A DNA stretch of 64,000 bases from JANQOH01 sp965242575 (GCA_965242575.1 OZ251461.1:1364001-1428000), one strand, 5' to 3'; shown: positions 8,015 to 19,575, numbered from the stretch's first letter. Numbers and translations: made by a program. The notes: generated by a model not told the origin, from the letters alone.

Positions 8015-8975
8015 GTGTTCGGCAGGACCGTCGACTACCGCCTGCTGCGCCTGTTGGTCGACCCGGCGTGTCCGGCTTGGCGCCCGGCGGACGACGAGGC
8101 CGCCGGGCCGGACACCGAGCGCGCCCGGGCCCGGCTCCGCAAGTGGCGCGCCCGGTTGAACGGCGGCTTCCCCATCGATCCCGGGCTCCGCTACCTGGAC
8201 GCGGGATGCGGGCGCGGCGGCATCGCCGTCGCGATGGCGCTGGAGGGGTGCGGGCATGTGACCGGCGTCGACCTGCATCCGCGCGCGATCCGCAAGGCCA
8301 GGGCGCATGCGCGCCGGGCCGGGGTCGAGGACAAGTGCGCGTTTGCATGCTCCGACGTCCATGCGCTCGCTCCGGAGCGCAAGTTCGACGTAGCGGTCTC
8401 GCACGAGGCGCTTGAACACGTCGCCCGCCCGGCGGAGTTCCTGCGCGCCGTCGCCGACCGCGTGGTCCATGCCGGCCGGAATGCGGGGGGGGGGGGGGGG
8501 CAGACTGATCCTCGCGTTCGGGCCGTTGTTCCATTCGCCGACGGGAAGCCATGCGAGCTTGAATTTCTTCCGGTTCTATATTCCGTGGCTGGTGGTTCTG
8601 TTCTCCGAACACGCCATCCTGCGGTTGCGGCGAGAGCTCTTCGCGCCCGCCGACCGCGCGGTCCGCTACGAGGACATCGGGCGCGGCGATGGCCTCAACC
8701 GGCTGCGCTACACCGAGTTCCTGCGCCACGCGCGGGACGCGGGCTGGGAGGTCGAGTTCCTTGCCGTGAACCCGCAATTGAGGCGTTGGCCCTGGCTCCA
8801 CCGCCTGAGCGAGCTGCTGCTGCGCATCCCCGTCCTGCGCGATTACGCCGCCACGTCGGTCTATGCGATCCTGCGGAAAGCGGCGCCGCGGGAACGCGGG
8901 AGTCAGAAGGCGGGGACGGCGAAACTCCGCGGCGCCGGGTCCATGACCTCGAACCGGTCGCGCGCGACGCGGTAG
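8015..8975 (+). pseudogene. SAM-dependent methyltransferase, frameshifted at a 16-G tract (possibly phase-variable)
   Basis: The first frame, from a GTG at 8015, encodes a class I methyltransferase: motif I YLDAGCGRGGIAVAMAL, the acidic post-I motif GVDLHP, then FDVAVSHEALEHV. It runs into 16 consecutive G at 8485-8500 and afterwards is out of frame. The continuation (GRLILAFGPLFHSPTGSH to the end at 8975) lies in the frame that would join if the tract had 15 G (or 12 or 18). Rejoined, the protein would have about 319 residues, a normal size for this family. The tail overlaps the convergent lppC gene by 73 nt. Options are reversible slipped-strand phase variation, a fixed loss, or an assembly miscount of the homopolymer. 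The substrate is unknown. Confidence 0.75.
8485..8500 (+). repeat. Homopolymer of 16 G inside a coding region
   Basis: Sixteen consecutive G within the methyltransferase gene. It is the longest mononucleotide run I noticed in the window. At this length the gene is out of frame; losing one G restores it. Confidence 0.9.
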
Positions 8976-10174
8976 ATCGCCAACCCGCGTTCGGCGACGC
9001 GGTCGGCGCCGAAGCGGAACAGGCCGCCGGCGCCGGCGAAGCCGGACGGGTCGGCCAGCCCGGCGAACCCGCCGCCGTCCGCCCCCTCCGCGAGCCGCGC
9101 CGCCAGCGCCGCCGCGTCGTAGGCCAGCGCGGCCAGCGGCGGCGGCGGCGCGCCGAAGGCGTCGCGGTAACGCGCGGCGAAGGCGCGGAAGGCCGGCCCC
9201 TCCTCCGGCGCCGCGAACGCCGCGCCCAGCAGCGCCGGCTCGCCCAGGACCGCCGGGTCGCGCCATTGCGCCGTCCCCAGCAGGGGCGAGTCGGCGGGGT
9301 CGAGGCCGCGATAGGGCAGCTGCGGCGCCAACGCCATCAGAGCGCGGCCCGACGCCGCCACCAGCAGCGCGTCGAACCCCTCCGCCGGGTCCTCGCGCGC
9401 CGCCGCCAGAGATTCGATGGGGCCGGGCGCGTCCGCCGCCTCCGGCGCGAAGAACGCCACGCGGCCCACCGCGCCGCCGCGCCGGGCGGCGGACTCGCGC
9501 AGCGCGGCGGCGACCGCCTCGCCGAACGGGCCGCGCGGCGCCAGCGCGCCGAACCGCGAATGGCCCTGCGCCAGCGCCCAGGCGACCGCCCGGTCGACCT
9601 GCGCGGCCGGCGCGAGGCCGAGGACGTACACCCCGTCCTCCGCCGCGCGGCGGTCGTTGGTGAAGGCGACGACCGGCACATCGGGCGGGCGCGGGACCGC
9701 GGCGGCGGCGCGCGCCGAATGGGCGAACAGCGGGCCGAGCACGGCGTCCGCGCCGTCCGCCAGCGCGCTCCGCATCGCCGCCGCCGCGCCCTCCGCAGTC
9801 CCGCCGGTGTCTTTCGGCAGCAGCGCGAAGCCGGGGCCGGCGCGGTCGAACACCGCCAGTTCGGCGGCGTCGAGCAAGGCTTGCCCGAGCGCCGCGCGCG
9901 GCCCCGAAAGCGGCAGCAGCAGGGCCACGCGGACGCGGTACCGGTCGAGATAGGGGAACCGCGGCGGCGGGGGAGCGGGGCGCGCGACGGGCGGCGGCGG
10001 CGCGGCCGCGGCCGGCTCCGGGGCCGCGGCGGCGGGCGGCGGGTCTTGCGCGGGCGGCGGCGGCGGCGCTACGCTGTCCGCGCAGCCGGCGAGCGGCAGC
10101 GCCGCGAGAAGGCCGGCGACGAGCCGGCGACGGCGCCCGCGCTCCGGCTCCGGGTTTCCCACCGCCGCGGACAT
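8903..10174 (-). CDS. LppC/LpoA-type penicillin-binding-protein activator lipoprotein
   Basis: About 424 residues. A basic N-terminus (ERGRRRRL) leads to the lipobox region LAALPLAGCADS, then a Pro/Ala-rich linker. From about residue 90 comes a periplasmic-binding-protein fold (VRVALLLPLSG, DAVLGPLFAHS, VPVVAFTNDRR, FGALAPRGPFGEAV). This matches the C-terminal domain of LpoA/LppC, outer-membrane lipoproteins that stimulate peptidoglycan synthase PBP1A in gamma-proteobacteria. Alphaproteobacterial members lack the long TPR domain, as here. The neighbourhood (rsmI, yraN, a BON lipoprotein) matches the lpoA locus of E. coli. The ATG at 10174-10172 overlaps the ATG of rsmI on the opposite strand. 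Confidence 0.85.
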   Translation of the reverse strand: MSAAVGNPEPERGRRRRLVAGLLAALPLAGCADSVAPPPPPAQDPPPAAAAPEPAAAAPPPPVARPAPPPPRFPYLDRYRVRVALLLPLSGPRAALGQALLDAAELAVFDRAGPGFALLPKDTGGTAEGAAAAMRSALADGADAVLGPLFAHSARAAAAVPRPPDVPVVAFTNDRRAAEDGVYVLGLAPAAQVDRAVAWALAQGHSRFGALAPRGPFGEAVAAALRESAARRGGAVGRVAFFAPEAADAPGPIESLAAAREDPAEGFDALLVAASGRALMALAPQLPYRGLDPADSPLLGTAQWRDPAVLGEPALLGAAFAAPEEGPAFRAFAARYRDAFGAPPPPLAALAYDAAALAARLAEGADGGGFAGLADPSGFAGAGGLFRFGADRVAERGLAIYRVARDRFEVMDPAPRSFAVPAF

Positions 10175-11102
10175 GGCCAACGCACCGTCCTCCCCACAAG
10201 CCGGCGCGGACGGTAACGCCGCCGCCGCGGCGAGTAAATGCCCGCCCGGCCTGTACGTCGTCGCGACGCCGATCGGCAATCTCGGCGACGTCTCGGCGCG
10301 GGCGCGGCGCGTGCTCGCCGGAGTCGACGTCGTGGCGTGCGAGGACACCCGCCGGACCGGCCGGCTCCTCGCGGCGTGCGGGGTTTCGGCGCGGCTCGCC
10401 GCCTACCACGACCGCAACGCGCCGCGCGCGCGGCCCGGGCTGCTCGCCCGCCTCGCGCGCGGCGAGGCGGTGGCGCTGGTCAGCGACGCCGGCACGCCGG
10501 CGATCTCCGACCCCGGCTACCGCCTCGTCGACGCGGCGCACCGCGCCGGCGCGCCGGTGTTCGCGGTCCCCGGCCCGTCGAGCGTCGCCGCCGCGATCGG
10601 CGTGTCGGGGCTGCCGAGCGACCGGTTCGCGTTCGTGGGCTTCCTCCCGCCGCGCGGGAAGGCGCGGCGCGGCGCGCTCGCATCGCTTGCGCGCCTCGAC
10701 ATGACGGCGGTCGTGTTCGAATCGGCGCGGCGGCTGGCGGCGACCCTCGCCGACCTCGAGGCCGCGCTCGGCGACCGGCGAATCGCCATCGCCCGCGAAA
10801 TGACCAAACTCCATGAGGAGGTGCGCCGGGGAAGCCTCCGCGCGCTCGCCGCCGAGGCGGCCGCCGCGCCGCCGCCGAAGGGCGAGATCGTCCTCGTCAT
10901 CGCCCCGCCGGCGGAGGCGGAGGCGGCGGCCGTGGACGAGGACGCGGCCGAGGCGGCGCTCGCGGACGCGCTCGGCGCCATGAGCGCGCGCGACGCGGCG
11001 CGCGCCGTCGCCGCCGCCACCGGCGCGGACCGGCGGCGGCTCTACGCCCGCGCCGCCGCGCTCAAGCGGGCGGGGCGGGGCGGGGCGGGCGATGGCGGCT
11101 AG
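10173..11102 (+). CDS. rsmI: 16S rRNA 2-prime-O-ribose C1402 methyltransferase
   Basis: 309 residues of the tetrapyrrole-methylase fold. Signature segments are GLYVVATPIGNLGDVS, ACEDTRRTGRLL, LVSDAGTPAISDPGYRLV and PGPSSVAAAIGVSGLP. RsmI methylates the ribose of C1402 in 16S rRNA in the ribosomal P site. The C-terminal helical region (EEAALADAL then AARAVAAATGADRRRLYARAAAL) is also typical. The initiator ATG shares two bases with the lppC initiator on the other strand. There is an N-terminal extension of about 25 residues before the conserved core, so a start inside that extension is possible. It overlaps yraN by 11 nt, implying coupling. Confidence 0.93.
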   Translation: MANAPSSPQAGADGNAAAAASKCPPGLYVVATPIGNLGDVSARARRVLAGVDVVACEDTRRTGRLLAACGVSARLAAYHDRNAPRARPGLLARLARGEAVALVSDAGTPAISDPGYRLVDAAHRAGAPVFAVPGPSSVAAAIGVSGLPSDRFAFVGFLPPRGKARRGALASLARLDMTAVVFESARRLAATLADLEAALGDRRIAIAREMTKLHEEVRRGSLRALAAEAAAAPPPKGEIVLVIAPPAEAEAAAVDEDAAEAALADALGAMSARDAARAVAAATGADRRRLYARAAALKRAGRGGAGDGG

Positions 11103-11496
11103 GAGCGCCGATTCGCGCCGCCGCGCCTGGCGGTTCGGGCGGCGCGCGGAGGCGTTCTGCCGCTGGCGGCTGCGCTGGTGCGGCTGGCGCATCCTCGCCG
11201 CCAACTGGCGCTGCCCGGCCGGCGAGATCGACATCGTGGCCCGGCGCGGGTCCGTCGTCGCCTTCGTCGAGGTCAAGGCGCGGAGCGGCGGCGCGCCCGC
11301 CGCGCCCGGCGAACGCCAGCGCCGCAGGATCGCGCGGGCGGCGGAAACGTTCCTTGCGCGCCACCCGCGCCTCGGCGCATTGTCCGGGCGCTTCGACCTG
11401 TTGCTGGTGGGCCCGTGGCCGAGTTGGCGCTTCCTGTGGCCGATGCATCTCCCCGACGCTTGGCGCGCACCGCCGCCGCCATCCTCGCCCCGGTGA
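11092..11496 (+). CDS. UPF0102/YraN-family nuclease-like protein
   Basis: 134 residues. The core R-R-A-E-A-F, ILAANWRCPAGEIDIVARRG, VVAFVEVKAR carries the restriction-endonuclease-like motif of the YraN family (E, then G-E-I-D, then E-V-K). A conserved tail (RRIARAAETFLARHP, RFDLLLV) follows. The biochemical role of YraN remains poorly defined; a nuclease fold is established, a substrate is not. It overlaps rsmI upstream and the BON lipoprotein gene downstream, matching the conserved rsmI-yraN-dolP order elsewhere. Confidence 0.88.
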   Translation: MAARSADSRRRAWRFGRRAEAFCRWRLRWCGWRILAANWRCPAGEIDIVARRGSVVAFVEVKARSGGAPAAPGERQRRRIARAAETFLARHPRLGALSGRFDLLLVGPWPSWRFLWPMHLPDAWRAPPPPSSPR

Positions 11497-12056
11497 TCCT
11501 CTGCGCCTGTTCGCAGACCGACATCGCGATCCGCGCCGGCCTCGCCGCGGGCAAGGCGGTGGTGGGCGCGCGTTCGGTCGGCGACGCCGCCCGCGACGCC
11601 GTCGTCGAGGCCGCCGTCGAGGAGGCGCTGTTCCAGACCCACGTGGACGAGCTGTACCTGCCCGTGGGCGTCGACGTATTCGAGGGCCGCGCGCTGCTCA
11701 CCGGCGTCATGGACAGCCGGGAGAGGGCCGCCGAGGCGGCGGAGATCGCGCGCGGGGTCGACGGCGTCCGCGAGGCGATCGACGAACTCCGCGTCGGCGA
11801 CCGATCGTTGGTCGACGAGGCGCAGGACCGCTGGATCGCCGCGCGCCTGCGCGCCCGGCTGGTCGCCGACCTGTCGGTGCGCGACTATAATTTCGTCATC
11901 GTGGCGTCCGCCGGCGTCGTCCACGTGCTGGGCGTCGCGCGCGATTCCGATGAACTCGACCGGGTGGCCCGGCACGCGCGGGCCATCGAATACGTGCGCG
12001 GGGCGGCGCTCCACGTAGTCTTTGTCGACGACCCGGCGCGGGGCGGCGGTTCGTGA
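11436..12056 (+). CDS. BON-domain lipoprotein (DolP/OsmY-like)
   Basis: About 206 residues. A lipoprotein signal (ILAPVILCAC) is followed by two BON-type segments, each alpha-beta with a central conserved Gly: DVFEGRALLTGVMDSRERAAEA and FVIVASAGVVHVLGVARDSDELD. BON domains bind phospholipid surfaces; DolP of E. coli sits in the outer membrane next to yraN in the genome, as this gene does. The start is ambiguous among GTG 11415, GTG 11436 and TTG 11460, all in frame; I chose 11436 for a basic n-region (SPRRLAR). The gene ends in GTGA, which starts gshB. Confidence 0.8.
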   Translation: MADASPRRLARTAAAILAPVILCACSQTDIAIRAGLAAGKAVVGARSVGDAARDAVVEAAVEEALFQTHVDELYLPVGVDVFEGRALLTGVMDSRERAAEAAEIARGVDGVREAIDELRVGDRSLVDEAQDRWIAARLRARLVADLSVRDYNFVIVASAGVVHVLGVARDSDELDRVARHARAIEYVRGAALHVVFVDDPARGGGS

Positions 12057-12994
12057 GCCTCCGCGTCGCCATCCAGATGGACCCGGTGGAGGCCATCGAC
12101 GCCGCGGGCGATTCGACCGTCGCCCTCGCCCGGGAGGCGGCGGCGCGCGGCCATCGCCTGTGGCATTACGAACCGCGCGCCCTGGCGCTGGTCGAGGGCG
12201 CCGTCCGCGCCGCCGCCCGCCCGCTCCGCGTCGAGGGGGGCGGGGACGCCCCGCGCCTGGCGCTGGGCGCCGCGGAGGACCTGGCCCTGGCGGAGCTCGA
12301 CGTCGTCCTCATGCGCCAGGACCCGCCGTTCGACATGGCCTACGTCACCGCGACCCACCTGCTGGAGCGCGTCCATCCGGCGACGCTGGTGGCGAACGAC
12401 CCCGCCCACGTGCGCAACGCGCCGGAGAAGCTCCTCGTCACCGCCTTCCCCGGTCTGACGCCGCCGACGCTGGTAAGCTCCGACCGCGCGCGCATCCGCG
12501 CGTTCCGCGACCGCCACCGCGACGTCGTCGTCAAGCCGCTCTACGGCAATGGCGGGGCGGGGGTGTTCCACATCGGCCCCGGCGACGAGAACTTCAACGC
12601 GCTGGTCGAGCTGTTCGACGAGGTCTATCGCGAACCCATGGTGGTCCAGCGCTACCTGCCGGAGGTGCGCGCCGGCGACAAACGGATTATCCTGGTCGAC
12701 GGCGCGCCGGCCGGCGCGGTCAACCGGGTGCCGGCGGCGGGCGAGGCGCGGTCGAACATGCATGTGGGAGGCAGGGCGGAGAAGGCGGCGCTCACCGCCC
12801 GCGACCGCGAGATCTGCGCCGCCATCGGCCCCGAATTGCGGGCGCGCGGCCTGATCTTCGCCGGCATCGACGTGATCGGCGGCTGGCTCACCGAGATCAA
12901 CGTCACCTCGCCCACGGGGATCCGCGAGATCGACCGCTTCGACGGCGGCAACCTCGCCGGCCGCGTCTGGGACGCGGTGGAGGCGCGGCTGTAG
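12053..12994 (+). CDS. gshB: Glutathione synthetase
   Basis: 313 residues of the ATP-grasp family. Visible hallmarks are AIQMDPVEAIDAAGDSTVALA, LMRQDPPFDMAYVTATHLLE, KPLYGNGGAGVFH (ATP-binding lid), EVRAGDKRIILVDG and the metal-binding end EINVTSPTGIREID. It joins gamma-glutamylcysteine and glycine with ATP in the cytosol. The length is normal. The GTG start overlaps the previous TGA, and comM begins three bases after its stop, so it lies within the run from rsmI to xthA. Confidence 0.95.
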   Translation: MSLRVAIQMDPVEAIDAAGDSTVALAREAAARGHRLWHYEPRALALVEGAVRAAARPLRVEGGGDAPRLALGAAEDLALAELDVVLMRQDPPFDMAYVTATHLLERVHPATLVANDPAHVRNAPEKLLVTAFPGLTPPTLVSSDRARIRAFRDRHRDVVVKPLYGNGGAGVFHIGPGDENFNALVELFDEVYREPMVVQRYLPEVRAGDKRIILVDGAPAGAVNRVPAAGEARSNMHVGGRAEKAALTARDREICAAIGPELRARGLIFAGIDVIGGWLTEINVTSPTGIREIDRFDGGNLAGRVWDAVEARL

Positions 12995-12997
12995 CGC

Positions 12998-14545
12998 ATG
13001 GTCGCCGTCTGCCACACCGTCGCGTTCCAGGGCATCGACGTGGTCGACGTCGAGACCCAAGTGCAGATCGTGCGCGGCCTCGGCAGTTTCGCCATCGTCG
13101 GGCTGCCCGACAAGGCGGTCGCCGAATCGCGCGAGCGGGTGCGCGCCGCGCTGTCGGCGCTCGGCGTGGCGCCGCCGCCCGGCCGCATCACCGTCAACTT
13201 GGCGCCGGCGGACCTGGCCAAGGAGGGCAGCCATTTCGACCTGCCCATAGCGCTCGCCCTTCTGGCGGCGATGCGGGCCATCCCGGGCGACGCCGCGGAG
13301 GGCTACGCGGCGCTGGGGGAGCTCGCGCTCGACGCCAGGCTGCGCGCCGTCCCCGGCGTGCTGCCGGCGGCGATCGCCGCCAACGCGGCCGGCCGCGGCC
13401 TGATCTGCCCCGGCGCGCAGGGCGGCGAGGCGGCGTGGGCGAGCAACGCCGACGTCCTGGCGGCCGATTCGCTCCTCGCGCTGGTCAACCACTTCAAGGG
13501 CAGCCAGGCGCTGTCGCCGCCGAAGCCCGCCATGCCGGCGCCGCCGGAGGCGCTGCCCGACCTGCGCGACATCAAGGGCCAGGAGACCGCCAAGCGCGCG
13601 CTGGAGGTCGCGGCGGCGGGCGGCCACAACATGCTGATGACCGGGCCGCCCGGCGCCGGCAAATCGATGCTGGCGAGCCGCCTGCCGGGGATCCTTCCGC
13701 CGCTCGACCCCGCCGAGGCGCTGGAGGCGAGCATGATCGCCAGCATCGCCGGAACCCTCGACGGCGGCCGCCTCATCGCCCGGCGCCCGTTCCGCGACCC
13801 GCATTTCTCGGTGTCGGTCCCGGCGCTGGTCGGCGGCGGCGCCCGGGCCCGGCCCGGCGAGGTGTCGCTCGCCCATCTCGGCGTGCTGTTCCTCGACGAA
13901 CTGCCGGAATACCCCCGCCCGGCGCTGGAGGCGCTGCGCCAGCCGCTCGAATCGGGGACCGTCACCGTAGCGCGCGCCAACGCCCACCTGACCTACCCCG
14001 CGCGGGTGCAGCTCGTCGCGGCGATGAACCCCTGCCGCTGCGGCCATATCGACGACCCCGCGCGCAGCTGCGGACGCGCGCCGCGCTGCGCCGCCGAATA
14101 CCAGTCGCGCATATCGGGGCCGCTGTTCGACCGCATCGACCTGCATGTCGAGGCGCCGGCGCTGTCCGCCGCCGACCTCTCGCTGCCGCCGCCGGCGGAG
14201 GGTTCGGACCGGGTGCTGGCGCGGGTGTCCGCCGCGCGCGCCGTCCAGGCGGAGCGCTACGCGAGCGCCGCCGCCGGGGAGCCGCCCGCCGGGGCGCGGA
14301 CCAACGCGGCGGCGGACGGCGAGTTGCTGGAATCGGTCGCGGCGCCCGATTCCGCCGGCCGCGCGCTGTTGGCCAAGGCGGTAGACCGCATGCGCCTGTC
14401 GGCGCGCGGCTACCACCGCGTGCTCAAGGTGGCGCGCACCCTGGCCGACCTGGAGGGCCGGGGCGCGGTGTCCTCCGTCCATGTCGGCGAGGCGCTGAGC
14501 TACCGCCGCGTCGCGCCCGGCGCGCCGGGCGCCGCCCCGTCGTGA
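12998..14545 (+). CDS. comM: YifB/ComM-family Mg-chelatase-like AAA+ ATPase
   Basis: 515 residues. The N-terminal Lon-protease-like fold (GLPDKAVAESRERVRAAL, LAKEGSHFDLPIALALL) is followed by the AAA+ module with Walker A GPPGAGKSML, Walker B GVLFLDELPE, the finger AAMNPCRCGH and sensor segment GPLFDRIDLHV. A C-terminal helical lid ends in SARGYHRVLKVARTLADL. ComM acts as a branch-migration helicase supporting natural transformation in some bacteria; its role elsewhere is less clear. Its stop overlaps the GTG of pyrE. Confidence 0.93.
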   Translation: MVAVCHTVAFQGIDVVDVETQVQIVRGLGSFAIVGLPDKAVAESRERVRAALSALGVAPPPGRITVNLAPADLAKEGSHFDLPIALALLAAMRAIPGDAAEGYAALGELALDARLRAVPGVLPAAIAANAAGRGLICPGAQGGEAAWASNADVLAADSLLALVNHFKGSQALSPPKPAMPAPPEALPDLRDIKGQETAKRALEVAAAGGHNMLMTGPPGAGKSMLASRLPGILPPLDPAEALEASMIASIAGTLDGGRLIARRPFRDPHFSVSVPALVGGGARARPGEVSLAHLGVLFLDELPEYPRPALEALRQPLESGTVTVARANAHLTYPARVQLVAAMNPCRCGHIDDPARSCGRAPRCAAEYQSRISGPLFDRIDLHVEAPALSAADLSLPPPAEGSDRVLARVSAARAVQAERYASAAAGEPPAGARTNAAADGELLESVAAPDSAGRALLAKAVDRMRLSARGYHRVLKVARTLADLEGRGAVSSVHVGEALSYRRVAPGAPGAAPS

Positions 14546-15105
14546 CCGCGCCGGACCCGCGCCGCGCGCTCCGCGACCTGGTGGCGGAGAAGTCGCTGAT
14601 CGTAGGGCGCGGCATCGTCCTCGCCTCCGGCGCGTCGAGCCGGTTCTACTTCGACATGAAGCAGACGACCCTCCATCCCGCGGGCGCGGGCCTCGTCGCC
14701 GACCTCGTCATCGAGGCGCTCGGCGACCCGCCGCCGCGCTTCGTCGCCGGGCTGGAGCTGGGGGCGGTGCCGATCGCGGCGGTCGTGGCGATGCGCTCCG
14801 GCCAGCTCGGGCGGCCCATCGAGGCGTTCTGCGTCCGCAAGGCGGCGAAGGGCCACGGCACCCGGCGGCGCGTCGAGAAGGACGTCCCCGCCGGCGCCGC
14901 CGTCGCCGTCGTCGAGGACGTGACGACGACGGGGGGCTCGGCGTTGCAGGCGGCGCGCGCGATCCGCGCCGCCGGCGGCGCGGTGGACCGCGTCGTCACC
15001 GTCGTCGACCGCCTCCAGGGCGCGCGCGGCGCCCTGGCGCGCGAGGGCCTGCGGCTGACGGCGCTGCTCGACGCCGGCGATTTCGACCTCGGCGCGGATC
15101 CGTGA
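14542..15105 (+). CDS. pyrE: Orotate phosphoribosyltransferase
   Basis: 187 residues. The type I phosphoribosyltransferase motif VAVVEDVTTTGGSALQAA binds PRPP. The FYFDMKQTTLHPAGAGL and FVAGLELGAVPIAAVVA segments bind orotate and phosphate, and FCVRKAAKGHGT is the flexible catalytic loop with the essential Lys. The enzyme forms orotidine 5-prime-phosphate in pyrimidine synthesis. It starts with GTG overlapping the comM stop and ends overlapping the next GTG. Confidence 0.93.
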   Translation: MTAPDPRRALRDLVAEKSLIVGRGIVLASGASSRFYFDMKQTTLHPAGAGLVADLVIEALGDPPPRFVAGLELGAVPIAAVVAMRSGQLGRPIEAFCVRKAAKGHGTRRRVEKDVPAGAAVAVVEDVTTTGGSALQAARAIRAAGGAVDRVVTVVDRLQGARGALAREGLRLTALLDAGDFDLGADP

Positions 15106-16246
15106 CGCGCGCGCCGCATCGTCCGGCGCAACACGGAGCCGGGCGGGGGGAGGAGGCCCTTGCGCTCCGGGGGCGGCCCGCCGAACGCGCGGCGGCGCCC
15201 GCGGCGGCGGGCGAATCGGCGCGGTACGGCGGTTCGACCATCCATTTCGGCCCGGCCGAGGCGTTTTACGACGACTGGCCCGCGCCGGTCTGCATCGTCG
15301 CCGACGGCCCCTACGGCCTGTCCGGGTTCCCCGGCGACCTGCCGACGGCGGACGGGCTGGCCGAATGGTACCGCCCGCACGCCGCGGCGTGGTCCCGGCG
15401 CGCGACGCCGCGGACGACGCTCTGGTTCTGGAGCTCCGAACTCGGATGGGCGACCGTCCACCCGCTCCTCGCCGAACTCGGCTGGGAGTACCGGAGCTGC
15501 CACGTCTGGGACAAGGGTTTGGGCCATGTGGCGGGGAACGCCAACACGCGCACGCTGCGCAAATTCCCCGTGGTCACGGAAGTGTGCGCGCAATACGTGC
15601 GGGCCGCCGAATTCCGCGCGCGGGACGGCGCCCGCCTGACGATGCGAGACTGGCTGCGCACGGAGTGGCGCCGCTCGGGCCTGCCGCTGCGCCTCGCCAA
15701 CGAAGCCTGCGGCGTGGCGAACGCGGCGACGCGGAAATACCTGGCGGCGGACCATCTGTGGTACTACCCGTCGCCCGAGGCGTTCGCGGCGTTGGCCGAA
15801 TACGCCAACCGGCGCGGCGAACCGCAGGGCGGCCCTATTTCAGCCTCGACGGAAAGCGCCCCTTGAGCGCGGCGGCCTGGGCCGGAATGCGCGCGAAATT
15901 CACCTGCGAGGCCGGCGTGACCAACGTGTGGCGCCTGCCGCATGTGGGCGGGAAGGAGCGCGTGAACGGCGAACGGACGCGGATGCGCTGGAAGTTCCGG
16001 AGCCTGCACGGCAGCCAGAAGCCGCTCGCCCTGGTGGAGCGGACGATCCGCGTGACGACCGACCCCGGCGACGTCGTGTGGGAGCCGTTCGGCGGCCTCT
16101 GCCCCGCCGCCCTGTGCGCGCTGAAACTCGACCGCGAATGCCGCAGCGCCGAGATCGCGCGGGAGTTCCACGACGCGGCGGCGGAGCGGTTGAGAGACGC
16201 CGCCCGCGCAGCCGCGCGCCGGGGAGTCCGCCCGTGCGCATCGTGA
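15102..16246 (+). pseudogene. Beta-class N6/N4 DNA methyltransferase, split by a frameshift
   Basis: The first part (GTG 15102 to stop 15866) carries the catalytic motif region VADGPYGLSGF, where D-G-P-Y replaces the usual D-P-P-Y, then WFWSSELGWATVHPLL and HVWDKGLGHVAGN. The second part, in the frame ending at 16246, carries GRPYFSLDGKRP, HGSQKPLALVERTI (typical of these enzymes) and the SAM-binding motif region VVWEPFGGLCPAALCAL. The frames meet near 15826-15840 in a GGGCGGCCC context. One extra base there would give a single protein of about 381 residues with beta-class order (motif IV before motif I). Explanations are a one-base loss, a sequencing error, or -1 ribosomal frameshifting. A partner nuclease is not visible, so an orphan or decaying enzyme is likely. 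Confidence 0.75.
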
Positions 16247-17022
16247 GCTGGAACGTGAATTCGGTGCGCCTGCGCGGCGCGGCGCTGGCGCGGCTCGCCG
16301 CCGAGCGCGCGCCCGATATCCTCTGCCTCCAGGAGATCAAGACGGTCGACGAATCGTTCCCGCACGGCCTGTTCGCCGATCTCGGCTATCCGCACCGGCT
16401 GGTGTACGGCCAGAAGGGCTATCACGGGGTGGCCATCGCGAGCCGCGTTCCGCTGGCGGAGCCGCGCCGCCGCGACTGGTGGGGCAAGAGCGAGGCGCGC
16501 CACCTGTCGGCGCGGCTGCCCGGCGGCGCCGTGCTGCACAACTTCTACATCCCCGCCGGGGGCGACGCTCCCGACCCGGAGGAGAACCCGAAATTCGCCC
16601 ACAAACTCGGCATGATCGACGAACTCGCGGCGTGGTTCGGCGGCGCGCGGCAGCCGGCGCGGCAGGTGCTCGCAGGCGATCTCAACATCGCGCCGCTGGA
16701 GACCGACGTCTGGTCGCACAAGCAGCTGCTGGGCGTCGTCAGCCACACGCCGGTCGAGGTCGCCGCCCTGGGCGAATTGCAGGCGTCGCTGGGGTGGGTG
16801 GACGCGGTCCGCCGCTTCGTCCCGCCGGAGGAGAAACTCTACAGCTGGTGGAGCTACCGCGCCCGCGACTGGTCGGCGAGCGACCGCGGCCGCCGCCTCG
16901 ACCACGTCTGGGTCACGCCGCCGCTCGCCGCCAGCCTGTCCGGCGCCGAGATCGTCCGCGCGGCGCGCGGCTGGGAGCGGCCCTCCGACCACGCCCCGGT
17001 CGTCGTCGACATCGAGCTGTAG
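16234..17022 (+). CDS. xthA: Exodeoxyribonuclease III-type AP endonuclease
   Basis: 262 residues of the endonuclease/exonuclease/phosphatase fold. Catalytic segments in order: SWNVNSVRLR, ILCLQEIKT (metal-binding Glu), YHGVAIASR, LAGDLNIAP (Asp and Asn), and the final RLDHVWVTPP and PSDHAPVVVDI (catalytic His). It cuts DNA at abasic sites during base-excision repair. The GTG start at 16234 lies 13 nt inside the end of the methyltransferase reading frame. It converges on lon. Confidence 0.93.
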   Translation: MRIVSWNVNSVRLRGAALARLAAERAPDILCLQEIKTVDESFPHGLFADLGYPHRLVYGQKGYHGVAIASRVPLAEPRRRDWWGKSEARHLSARLPGGAVLHNFYIPAGGDAPDPEENPKFAHKLGMIDELAAWFGGARQPARQVLAGDLNIAPLETDVWSHKQLLGVVSHTPVEVAALGELQASLGWVDAVRRFVPPEEKLYSWWSYRARDWSASDRGRRLDHVWVTPPLAASLSGAEIVRAARGWERPSDHAPVVVDIEL

Positions 17023-17112
17023 CGTCCCGCGTCCGAAGCCGGGATCGTTGCGCCGCGCATTTCGCCGTCGCGCTCTTTCCGGACTTGTGCGGCGAACCTC
17101 GTATTCGGGATA

Positions 17113-19575
<2,463 letters not shown>

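Noticed and set aside
11178..11414. Extended N-terminus of the BON lipoprotein
   Set aside because: It overlaps yraN in another frame and would bury the lipoprotein signal.
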